From: Bryobacter aggregatus MPL3 | GTDB taxonomy: Bacteria; Acidobacteriota; Terriglobia; Bryobacterales; Bryobacteraceae | DNA: 64,000 bases | Direction of reading: 5' to 3' | Assembly: GCF_000702445.1 (NCBI RefSeq) | Contig: NZ_JNIF01000003.1 | Coordinates: 3,844,001 to 3,908,000 of the forward strand | In this document: positions 8,974 through 15,786 of the stretch, one piece after another | Position numbering within the stretch: position 1 is the stretch's first letter | How the letters are laid out: every line of letters begins with the position of its first letter | Program-made: the position numbers and the translations under genes | Notes under the pieces: generated by a model | The model's input: the letters and a program-made list of their open reading frames with translations, nothing else | What the model was told of the DNA's origin: nothing | Databases searched by the model: none

Positions 8974-9270
8974 TTAGGCCGCGGGGGTGGACTCGTCACC
9001 GTTGACGAGATCTTTCAGTTCCTTCGAAGGCTTGAAGTAAGGAATCCGCTTGGCGGGTACTTCGACGCGGGCTCCGGTTTTGGGATTGCGGCCAATGCGG
9101 GACTGGCGCTCGCGGGTACGGAAACTACCGAAGCCGCGGATTTCGATTTTCTCGCCGGACTTCAGGCTCCGCACCACGCTGTCGAAGATAGCTTCGACAA
9201 TGATTTCGGAGTCCTTGCGAGTCATCTCGACAACTCGCGATACTTCTTCAATTAATTCGGCTTTGGTCAT
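8974..9270 (-). CDS. HU/IHF-family DNA-bending protein
   Basis: This 98-residue protein has the family signature IGRNPKTGARVEVPAKRIPYFKP in two overlapping parts: the DNA-intercalating arm with GRNPKTG (about 60-66) and the C-terminal helix. It begins MTKAELIEEVS, as IHF subunits do. It bends DNA as a dimer in nucleoid organisation. The position directly after rpsA (6 bases) matches the rpsA-ihfB order of Proteobacteria, so an IHF-beta-like role is plausible, but HU cannot be excluded. A second paralog is at 23857-24123. Confidence 0.93.
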   Translation of the reverse strand: MTKAELIEEVSRVVEMTRKDSEIIVEAIFDSVVRSLKSGEKIEIRGFGSFRTRERQSRIGRNPKTGARVEVPAKRIPYFKPSKELKDLVNGDESTPAA

Positions 9271-9276
9271 TGGCGT

Positions 9277-11061
9277 CTAGCCTTCCTCCCCATCCTGATT
9301 TTGGGCCTCGAAACTCTGGCTGGCAGCTTCTGCCTGCTCTTGATAGCCCTTCAGCCTGGCGCGGTCTTTTTCTTCGCCAACGGCCTTCATGCTCAAGCCG
9401 ATTTTCTTTTCGGTTTCGTTCATTCGGATGATCTTAAATTCGTGCTCGCTGCCCACGGGCAGAGGTGCGGCACCTGCGCCGCGGGATTCACTACCGGGCA
9501 CTTCGGAATTGTGACACAGACCTTCGACGCCGGGGGCGAGTTCGACGAAAACTCCGAAATTCGCGACACGGACCACTTTGCCTGTGACAATCTCGTTCAC
9601 CATGTGGGTGTTAAAGAAAGTTTCCCATGCGTCTGGCTCCAACTGCTTGATCCCGAGGCTGAGACGGCGGTGGCCGGTGTCGATCTGGAGGATGACGGCC
9701 TGGACCATCTGTCCTTTCTTCAACAGCTCTGAGGGGTGCTTGACGTGCTTGGTCCAGCTCATGTCGCTGACATGAACGAGGCCATCGATGCCTTCTTCAA
9801 TTTCGATGAAGGCTCCAAAGTCAGTGAGCTTGCGGACGCGGCCTTCGACGACACTGCCGACGCTGTAGCGCTCGCCAAGTGTGGTCCAGGGGTCGGCTTC
9901 GAGCTGCTTGAGACCGAGGGAAACGCGCTTGTCCTGCGGACGGATATCGAGCACGATTGCCTCGACCATTTCACCAGGCTTGACGACCTTGCCCGGGTGC
10001 TTCATGCGCCGGCTCCAGGTCATCTCTGAGATATGAATGAGGCCTTCGACGCCGGGTTCGATTTCGACAAATGCTCCGTAGTCGGTGACGCTGACGACGC
10101 GGCCCTGGAGATGGGAACCGATCACGTAGCGCTCGACGGCTGTCTCCCAGGGATCGACAAAGAGCTGCTTCATGCCGAGCGAGATGCGGCCCTTCTCGCG
10201 GTCGAAGCGGAGCACTCGTACGGTGACGGGCTGGCCACTGGCGACGACGTCGCTCGGGTGATTGACCCGGCCGTAGCTCATGTCGCTGATGTGGAGCAGA
10301 CCGTCGATGCCACCGAGGTCGACGAAGGCGCCGTAGTCGGTGAGGTTCTTGATCGTGCCTTCGAGGACAGCCCCTTCAAAGATGCTTTCAAGCGCGGCGG
10401 AACGCTTGGCTGTGACTTCCTCTTCGATGGCCATGCGGCGGGAGACAACGACATTGCCCTTGCGGCGGTTCAGCTTGAGGATGCGGACGGGGATGTCCTG
10501 GCCGACGAACTGGTCGAGATTGTGAGTGGGCCGGAGGTCGATCTGGCTAGCGGGCATGAAGGCGCGTACGCCGACATCCACGCTGAGACCACCTTTGACC
10601 TTGGCCAACACATGACCGCTGACGAGAAGACCCTCGTTCATTGCCTGTTCGAGCGTGTCCCAATGACGGAGGCGCCGCACTTTCTCGTGAGAAAGATAGA
10701 GAAATCCTTCGGGACTGGTGCCAGAGCGATCCACAACGACTTCGATCTGGTCGCCGACGTTGATCTCCTGGAGGAACTGGTCGCGCGGCACAAAGCCCTC
10801 AGTCTTCTGACCGATGTCCACGATGACCGTGTCGTCGGAGATGCTGAGGATGTGACCGAGGATCACTTCGCCGTCGTGATTCTCTTCGATGTGGCCATAC
10901 TCGGCCATCATCTGTTCGTAGTTTTCCTCGCCGCTCGAAGAGTCCTGTTCCGCCTCCACCCCTTCTACAGGGGCTCCGGGCATCACAGGGTGTTCTTCCA
11001 CGTCTCGGTGTTGTGGTTTGAGCGGCGCTTCCGCGTTCCGCTCATCGGGCAAGCTGGCCAT
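9277..11061 (-). CDS. rpsA: 30S ribosomal protein S1
   Basis: This is a 594-residue protein with six S1 (OB-fold) repeats: the first two are degenerate (GHILSISDDTVIVDIGQKT, GHVLAKVKGGLSVDVGV). The next four are typical (GTIKNLTDYGAFVDLGG, GRVVSVTDYGAFVEIEPG, GRVRKLTDFGAFIEIEEG, GKVVRVANFGVFVELAPG). It brings mRNA to the 30S subunit. An acidic N-terminal extension of about 50 residues (rich in Glu) precedes repeat 1, and the C-terminus is also acidic. A GGAG ribosome-binding site lies upstream. It is first in an operon with an HU/IHF gene and a HIT gene. Confidence 0.96.
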   Translation of the reverse strand: MASLPDERNAEAPLKPQHRDVEEHPVMPGAPVEGVEAEQDSSSGEENYEQMMAEYGHIEENHDGEVILGHILSISDDTVIVDIGQKTEGFVPRDQFLQEINVGDQIEVVVDRSGTSPEGFLYLSHEKVRRLRHWDTLEQAMNEGLLVSGHVLAKVKGGLSVDVGVRAFMPASQIDLRPTHNLDQFVGQDIPVRILKLNRRKGNVVVSRRMAIEEEVTAKRSAALESIFEGAVLEGTIKNLTDYGAFVDLGGIDGLLHISDMSYGRVNHPSDVVASGQPVTVRVLRFDREKGRISLGMKQLFVDPWETAVERYVIGSHLQGRVVSVTDYGAFVEIEPGVEGLIHISEMTWSRRMKHPGKVVKPGEMVEAIVLDIRPQDKRVSLGLKQLEADPWTTLGERYSVGSVVEGRVRKLTDFGAFIEIEEGIDGLVHVSDMSWTKHVKHPSELLKKGQMVQAVILQIDTGHRRLSLGIKQLEPDAWETFFNTHMVNEIVTGKVVRVANFGVFVELAPGVEGLCHNSEVPGSESRGAGAAPLPVGSEHEFKIIRMNETEKKIGLSMKAVGEEKDRARLKGYQEQAEAASQSFEAQNQDGEEG

Positions 11062-11185
11062 TGCCGAATCTCCATTTGCAAAACTCTAGTTTCGCTGTTC
11101 AATGCATACAGGCTGTACGGGAAACGGGCCGGCAACAAGGCGGATCCGCGAAGAGAGTACTTTGTAACAGATTCCCGACAAGCTG

Positions 11186-11214
11186 TTGAAACTACAGTAT
11201 TTTAGGAATATAGC
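11186..11214 (+). promoter_or_regulatory. Sigma-70-type promoter for the GntR regulator gene
   Basis: TTGAAA (11186-11191) and TATAGC (11209-11214) are separated by 17 bases, close to consensus. The predicted transcript starts near 11221. That rules out the most upstream in-frame ATG (11223) as the likely start and favours 11259-11277. Confidence 0.55.
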
Positions 11215-11261
11215 GGACCGAGATGCTGGTGTCAATGCAGTCCGGTTGCAGGGAAGCTATG

Positions 11262-12083
11262 ATGAACGGCAATATGATGCCGCTGTGGATCTCGCGCCGG
11301 TCTTCGATTTGCATCCGGGAACAGTTGAGTTCGCAGTTACTGCTTGGCATTCTCAGCAGTCAGCTTGCACCCGGCAAGAAGCTCCCGAGTGTGCGGGATC
11401 TGGCCCGGAAGCTGCGTATTCATGGCAATACCGTGCATGCGGTATATCAAGACCTGGCGAAGCGGGGTTGGGTTCGTTCTCTTCCTGGGAGTGGTGTCTT
11501 TGTGCGGCAGTTCCGTTTTCCTTCCACCGCATTGGAGCTGGATCCGCTGGTGGAGAACTGGATTGGCGAGGCACAAGGACTTGGCTATTGCATCGAAGAC
11601 ATTCAGGCTGCGATCGAGCGTCAGGTGCAGCGCCGGAAGGCCCGGCGTTTTGTGGTGGTGGATCCTGATCCGGAACTGGCTCTGATTCTGGCAACGGAAC
11701 TGAGTGAGTCCTTGGGACAGCCGATTGCTTCCGCCCGCCCAGAGGATGAGTTTGAGAGGGGCACTTGTGTGTTGGTGAGTGCTGGCCAAGTGGAGGCTGT
11801 GGTTGCTCATTTAGGCGATACTCCGTTTCGGGTGATTCAGTTGCGATCGATGCAGGAGATTGTGGCGGGCAGGGAACGGCCGCCGGTGGCGATTCTGATC
11901 GCAGATGTTTCCCGATCGGCGTCGGTACTGAGTTGGGCTTCGACCTTGCTCGCGGCCTTAGGGTTTCCGCCAGATGAAGTGTTGCTGCGGAATCCGGCGA
12001 AAGCCGGATGGCAAGAGGGGCTGCAGGCTTGCGCGATTGTGGCGGCGGACGTGGTGAGCGGCGCTGCGTTTCCAAAACAGTGA
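11262..12083 (+). CDS. GntR-family transcriptional regulator with unrecognised C-terminal domain
   Basis: This protein has 273 residues from the ATG at 11262, five bases after GGGAAG; ATGs at 11223, 11259, 11274 and 11277 are also in frame. The N-terminal winged helix is clear: IREQLSSQLLLGILSSQLAPG, then KLPSVRDLARKLRIHGNTVHAVYQDLAKRG and a wing ending GSGVFV. The C-terminal 170 residues match neither the aminotransferase (MocR), FCD nor UTRA domains that I know. They look alpha/beta (RRFVVVDPDPELALILATEL), somewhat like a receiver or sugar-binding fold, which is a guess. No target operon can be named. It is divergent from rpsA. Confidence 0.82.
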   Translation: MNGNMMPLWISRRSSICIREQLSSQLLLGILSSQLAPGKKLPSVRDLARKLRIHGNTVHAVYQDLAKRGWVRSLPGSGVFVRQFRFPSTALELDPLVENWIGEAQGLGYCIEDIQAAIERQVQRRKARRFVVVDPDPELALILATELSESLGQPIASARPEDEFERGTCVLVSAGQVEAVVAHLGDTPFRVIQLRSMQEIVAGRERPPVAILIADVSRSASVLSWASTLLAALGFPPDEVLLRNPAKAGWQEGLQACAIVAADVVSGAAFPKQ

Positions 12084-12205
12084 CAGCCGATTGTGTTTCG
12101 GATTGTATCGAGCGAATCTGTCGAAGAACTTCGTGGTCTTGTGACAGCGTAAATAGTGTCACAGTAGCTCAACCCTCAGGGGCGTGGGGGCTCTAGGCTT
12201 CTGCT

Positions 12206-12661
12206 ATGAGAATTGTTTTGCTTTGTCTTTGGGCTGCTCTTCCGATCTTGGGGCAGGAGCGAATTGCCTGGGAGCAGACGCCGACGGTATTCGCTGGCCG
12301 TCAGGTGATGGTGCAGCTTCTGGACGGGAATCAGGTGCAGGGGCGGTGGATCTCGGTGAGCCCGGAGGGTTTGCAGTTCGATGTCGAGAAGACGTCGAAG
12401 GGCGCGAGGATCGGAAAGGGACTCCAGACGATTGCGCGAGACTCCATTGCGAGGGTACAGGTGAGAAAGAAGCGCATAGGAGGGCGGGTGATCGGCACTC
12501 TGGGTGGCTTTTACGCTGCCGTAGCCATCGGAGGCGCGGCTACAGGGAGTCGGGAGGCGATGCAGGGTCCGACGGCGTTTGTGGCGCTTGGCAGTGCGAT
12601 TGCTGGTTATTGGCTTGGCCGCGCATATGATCGCTCGCTGGATGAGGTGATTCTGTTTTGA
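12206..12661 (+). CDS. Small exported protein with Gly-rich C-terminal segment, function unknown
   Basis: This is a 151-residue protein starting MRIVLLCLWAALPILGQ, a signal peptide. A beta-rich middle (VMVQLLDGNQVQGRWISVSPEG) resembles an Sm-like strand pattern. A hydrophobic Gly/Ala-rich hairpin follows (IGTLGGFYAAVAIGGAATG, then AFVALGSAIAGYWLGRAYD), like glycine-zipper membrane segments. It is probably envelope associated. Its last 122 bases overlap, antisense, the 3' end of the gene at 12540-13244, which is more overlap than elsewhere in the window. Confidence 0.65.
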   Translation: MRIVLLCLWAALPILGQERIAWEQTPTVFAGRQVMVQLLDGNQVQGRWISVSPEGLQFDVEKTSKGARIGKGLQTIARDSIARVQVRKKRIGGRVIGTLGGFYAAVAIGGAATGSREAMQGPTAFVALGSAIAGYWLGRAYDRSLDEVILF

Positions 12662-13244
12662 GGTTTTGCTGCGCTTCGCTTGGCTTTTGGGCGAGGTAAT
12701 TTGGGTTCGTTTTTTGCAAGTTTGATTTGCGGAGCTCCGTTGTGGGGAAGCTTCTGGGGATCCTGAGTTCCTGACCCATCACACAGAGTTCAGCGTCAAC
12801 TTCGTAGGCGGCGAAGCGGTCTTTCTGGAGCTGGCGCAGTTCCCGGAGTGCTTTGTCCGCGCGTCGTTCGTGGAGGGCGGCGAGCTTGATGGTGCGTTCC
12901 ATGGTGGCGAAGCGTTTGGAGTTGTCGGGATCTTCGAGCCAGCGGGCTTCGGTGTGGGCCTCAAGGACGCGGGCACGCTGGGATTGGAATGTGGCCCAGG
13001 CGTAGCGGGCAAAGGTGATTTCTTCGAGCTCGGAATTGGGCTGGCAGTCTTGCCGCAGTTTTCTGGCGAGCGCGTTGTAGGCTTCTTCGTGCTCGGGATT
13101 CTGTTGGAAGCAAGTTTCCGGCTTGGCGTGGAGGCCGTGGCCCATGCTGTTTTTTGCGGAACGGGCCTTGCCTTCTGTTGTTGCAGGGCCGGTGGAGCGG
13201 CGTGCGTTCGCACGATTGGCTTCAATCTGTTTGCTTGTGGCCAT
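12540..13244 (-). CDS. ANRxNARxSTGP-type protein of unknown function
   Basis: This protein has 234 residues from the ATG at 13244 (MATSKQIEANRANARRSTGP), preceded by an AGAGAGGA ribosome-binding site. The N-terminal motif ANRANARRSTGPATTEGKAR, then SAKNSMGHGLHAK, is a recurrent unnamed family that I recall from Acidobacteria and Planctomycetes. The Arg/Lys-rich start could bind nucleic acid. The middle is helical (charged, about 50-150). The last 40-50 residues are Gln/Ser/Pro-rich and lie antisense to the neighbouring gene, so the true ancestral stop may have been lost. The terminator of the upstream gene ends 18 bases before its start, so it needs its own promoter. Confidence 0.7.
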   Translation of the reverse strand: MATSKQIEANRANARRSTGPATTEGKARSAKNSMGHGLHAKPETCFQQNPEHEEAYNALARKLRQDCQPNSELEEITFARYAWATFQSQRARVLEAHTEARWLEDPDNSKRFATMERTIKLAALHERRADKALRELRQLQKDRFAAYEVDAELCVMGQELRIPRSFPTTELRKSNLQKTNPNYLAQKPSEAQQNLKTESPHPASDHMRGQANNQQSHCQAPQTPSDPASPPDSL

Positions 13245-13261
13245 GGTGGTTCCTCTCTGTT

Positions 13262-13297
13262 GCAAATAGAAAGGGCCCACGATTGCTCGCGGGCCTT
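13262..13297 (-). terminator. Rho-independent terminator after the membrane partner of the ECF sigma factor
   Basis: Reading leftward, GGCCCGCG (13295-13288) pairs with CGTGGGCC (13281-13274) around a six-base loop, with one G-T pair, followed by the T-rich run CTTTCTATTTG. It lies about 50 bases past the stop codon of the gene at 13345-14208. Confidence 0.7.
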
Positions 13298-13344
13298 CTC
13301 CTGTCGAGACGATAGCAGGCGAAATTTGAAATCCGAACGATTTG

Positions 13345-14208
13345 CTACAGAGAATTTGCGAGGCGGATGCTTTGTTGCCTGGTTCTGCTGCGGACCAGGT
13401 AGATGCGGTCTGGGGTGCTGTAGAGGACGGTGGCTTCCTTGAGCGTTCCCTGGCCGTCGAATTCTTCGAGCAGCAGGGCAGGGCTGGCTTGGATGGAGAG
13501 GGCTTGGATGCTGACCGCTTTGTCGCTGGGAATGTCGAGGAACCATGCCGGATTGGCGGCGAAGTTTCTGCCAAGGAGTTTTGCTTCTGCCTGGGTGGCA
13601 CCGATGCTGCGGAAGGCGGTTTCGACGAACAGCTCCAAGGGGAAACTGGTGGGGACGCGCAGCGCGATCGGTTGTCCCTGGAGAATCTGGCTGCCGTCGG
13701 GATAGGTGGCCACGATCATGGGGCCGATCTCTGTTTGGAGCTGGATGCCTTCCCAGTCTACGGGGAGGTTTCCGGACTTGGACAGAATGGTCTGGTGAAG
13801 AGTGATGGGGCCGATGACGGACCATTGCGGTGTGCCCTCTTTGGGGAGATTGGGCGTGAAGCCGGCGAGTTGCCTAGCTTGTTCGGCGTCGCGGAGATTG
13901 CTGCTGAAGCCGTTGGTGGTGATTCGGGTGTCGAGGGGGAGCTTCGAGAGATCGAGGCGGGTGATCTCGACGTGGTTCAAGAAGAGGCGATCCCAGAGAT
14001 TTTGTGCGAGGGCGCGGCTTTGCGGGAGGGTGACGAGGATCGCGAGGAGCGCCACCGCGGTGGCCGCAGCCATCCAGATCTTGCGAGGCGTGGCGGGCCT
14101 TTGCTTTTGTTCGAGGAGTGCGCGGGCCCGGACCGAGTTGGGCGTCCAACTGGGTTCGAGGGTGGCGAGACGGTCTCTGACCCAACGGCTTTCGAGATTA
14201 TTTTCCAT
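13345..14208 (-). CDS. Single-pass membrane protein encoded with an ECF sigma factor (putative anti-sigma partner)
   Basis: This 287-residue protein has a short cytoplasmic N-terminus (about 1-43), one membrane helix (IWMAAATAVALLAILVTLP, about 44-62) and a periplasmic domain of about 220 residues. That layout fits a regulator that holds a sigma factor at the membrane. The N-terminus lacks the HxxxCxxC zinc anti-sigma motif, so the role is inferred from layout and neighbourhood only. Its start overlaps the end of the ECF sigma gene by 11 bases. A terminator follows at 13262-13297. Confidence 0.7.
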   Translation of the reverse strand: MENNLESRWVRDRLATLEPSWTPNSVRARALLEQKQRPATPRKIWMAAATAVALLAILVTLPQSRALAQNLWDRLFLNHVEITRLDLSKLPLDTRITTNGFSSNLRDAEQARQLAGFTPNLPKEGTPQWSVIGPITLHQTILSKSGNLPVDWEGIQLQTEIGPMIVATYPDGSQILQGQPIALRVPTSFPLELFVETAFRSIGATQAEAKLLGRNFAANPAWFLDIPSDKAVSIQALSIQASPALLLEEFDGQGTLKEATVLYSTPDRIYLVRSRTRQQSIRLANSL

Positions 14209-14701
14209 AACGTTTCAGATATTCCTTTCGGAACGCTTCTTGTGCACGTGCGAGAAGACTGCCAATGGAGGAGGGATTGACTTCGAGGGCTGCAGCCATT
14301 TCGCGGTAGCTGAGGCCCTCGTTCCACAAGAGCAAGAGCTCTGCCTGCCGCTGTTGTAGCGCCGCGAGGACGTTTCGCACATTCGCCCGTTCGAGGCTTG
14401 CCGCATAGACCTGGTGGGGCGTGGGCGGCGAGCGATGGAAGAAGGCGAAGAGGCGCTCGAAGCGGCTGCGACGCTGGAGGCGGCGGAGTTCATCGAGGGC
14501 TTCGCGGACGGCAGTGCGGTGGAGCCAAGCTTCGGCGTGCGGACCCTGGGCTTTGGGGTGGCGATTCCATTTGAGAAAGACTTCGACGGCGAGTTCTTCC
14601 GCGCGGGCCTGGTCTTGCGTGACCCTGCCAATGGCGCGGGCGATGCGCGCAAAGTGAGCGCAAAAAATGGTGTCGAGGTCTTGGGAATCGCTTCCATCCA
14701 T
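14198..14701 (-). CDS. ECF-type RNA polymerase sigma factor
   Basis: This protein has 167 residues from the ATG at 14701 (MDGSDSQDLD); an in-frame start at 14782 would add 27 unlike residues and overlap a terminator. Region 2 is seen in DTIFCAHFARIARAIGRVTQ with AEELAVEVFLKW (about 10-45). Region 4 is seen in VLAALQQRQAELLLLWNEG followed by the helix-turn-helix SYREMAAALEVNPSSIGSLL (about 105-150). It redirects RNA polymerase to a stress or envelope regulon that cannot be named here. It overlaps by 11 bases a membrane protein likely to control it. Confidence 0.85.
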   Translation of the reverse strand: MDGSDSQDLDTIFCAHFARIARAIGRVTQDQARAEELAVEVFLKWNRHPKAQGPHAEAWLHRTAVREALDELRRLQRRSRFERLFAFFHRSPPTPHQVYAASLERANVRNVLAALQQRQAELLLLWNEGLSYREMAAALEVNPSSIGSLLARAQEAFRKEYLKRYGK

Positions 14702-14782
14702 TGGTTTGGGGTATAGCGTGCTTCCAGCGTTCACATCCTGATAACGCTTGGCGGGTGGGTTTTGTGGCAAAGTTTCGCGCAA

Positions 14783-14812
14783 AGTAAAGAGCGGGCCGTG
14801 GGCGCCCGCTCT
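14783..14812 (-). terminator. Rho-independent terminator after the DUF1080 gene
   Basis: On the minus strand AGAGCGGGC (14812-14804) and GCCCGCTCT (14796-14788) form a perfect nine-base stem with a seven-base loop, followed by TTACTTTG. It starts 27 bases after the stop codon of the gene at 14839-15756 and separates it from the ECF sigma gene. Confidence 0.8.
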
Positions 14813-14838
14813 GGTTTGTTGCTTGTGGATGGATGGTG

Positions 14839-15756
14839 TTAGCGCTTGGGGACTGCAACGGTGATGTTGCGGAACTTCAGGCCGCCGGTGTGGTCGCCCT
14901 GGATGTAGAAGGGGCCGGGTTCGCCTTCGTTTGCATCGAGAGCGCCGCCGGTGATGCCTTCGATTTCCTTCGCGTTGATGGTGGTGACGCCGTTGCGAAC
15001 GACGGTGACGGTGCGGCCGACGAGAGTGACGTCAAAGCTGTCCCAGACATCGGTCTTGCGCGGGAGGTCGCCTTCCGGAGCAATGCGGCCATAGATGGAG
15101 CCAATGCGGCGCTCGGGCGGGTTGTGACTGACGGCTTCTGATTCGAGCTGGAGCTCGTAGCGGCCACGGAGATAGAAGCCGGAGTTGGCGTGGTCCGGGC
15201 AGTTGACTTCAAAGTGGAGCTTGAAATCGTCGAAGCTGCGGGTGGACTTGAGGTTCGCCCCGTGGTCTTCGTTGACGAGATAGCCGTCCTTGACGACCCA
15301 GTGGCTGTCAGAGGGCTTGCCGATGGGTTCCCAGCCCGTGAGGTCCTTGCCGTTGAAGAGTGGTTCTGGCTTGGTCCAGGCTTTCGGCATGGGACGCTTG
15401 AGTTCTGGAGCACGGACGCCATTGAGAGCGGTGGTGGTCTCGCCGCGCTTCATGGTGCCGGTGAGCTTGTCGCCTGCGGCCTCCAGATCCCAGGTGGTGG
15501 CGGGGCCTTTCTGCGTTGCCTTGCCGACGGTGAGGGTGAGGTGGTTGCCCTTCTGCGAAACTTCATCGAGTTTGAAGACGTTTCCACCGGTGGGTTGGAA
15601 CCAGACCTCGAGCGCGCCATTTTTTTCCTGGATTCCGAGCCAACTGGCGCGATTGCCGCCGGGGGTTGTGATGTTGAAATCCCAGCGACCGACAAAGGGA
15701 CTTGCGGCAGGGAGAGAACCAGCCACGAGGAGAAGGGAGAGTGCAAGACGTTGCAT
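14839..15756 (-). CDS. Exported DUF1080 (3-keto-disaccharide hydrolase-like) protein
   Basis: This is a 305-residue protein with a signal peptide (MQRLALSLLLVAGSLPAA). Residues about 20-115 form a small beta domain (FVGRWDFNITTPGGNRASW). Residues about 130-303 are a DUF1080 domain: EPLFNGKDLTGWEPIG, SHWVVKDGYLVNED, FDDFKLHFEVNCPDHANSGFYLRG and a final KFRNITVAVPKR. DUF1080 has a concanavalin-like fold, and several members act on 3-keto-glycosides; the substrate here is unknown. It is a single-gene unit with its own terminator. Confidence 0.88.
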   Translation of the reverse strand: MQRLALSLLLVAGSLPAASPFVGRWDFNITTPGGNRASWLGIQEKNGALEVWFQPTGGNVFKLDEVSQKGNHLTLTVGKATQKGPATTWDLEAAGDKLTGTMKRGETTTALNGVRAPELKRPMPKAWTKPEPLFNGKDLTGWEPIGKPSDSHWVVKDGYLVNEDHGANLKSTRSFDDFKLHFEVNCPDHANSGFYLRGRYELQLESEAVSHNPPERRIGSIYGRIAPEGDLPRKTDVWDSFDVTLVGRTVTVVRNGVTTINAKEIEGITGGALDANEGEPGPFYIQGDHTGGLKFRNITVAVPKR

Positions 15757-15786
15757 TGTCTTATTATGTCGATTTTGCGCGCGGGA

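Noticed and set aside
10033-11205. A 390-codon rightward open frame antisense to rpsA
   Set aside because: The minus strand encodes six clear S1 repeats over the same bases. The plus-strand product is acidic, repetitive and without family motifs, a by-product of GC-rich codons.
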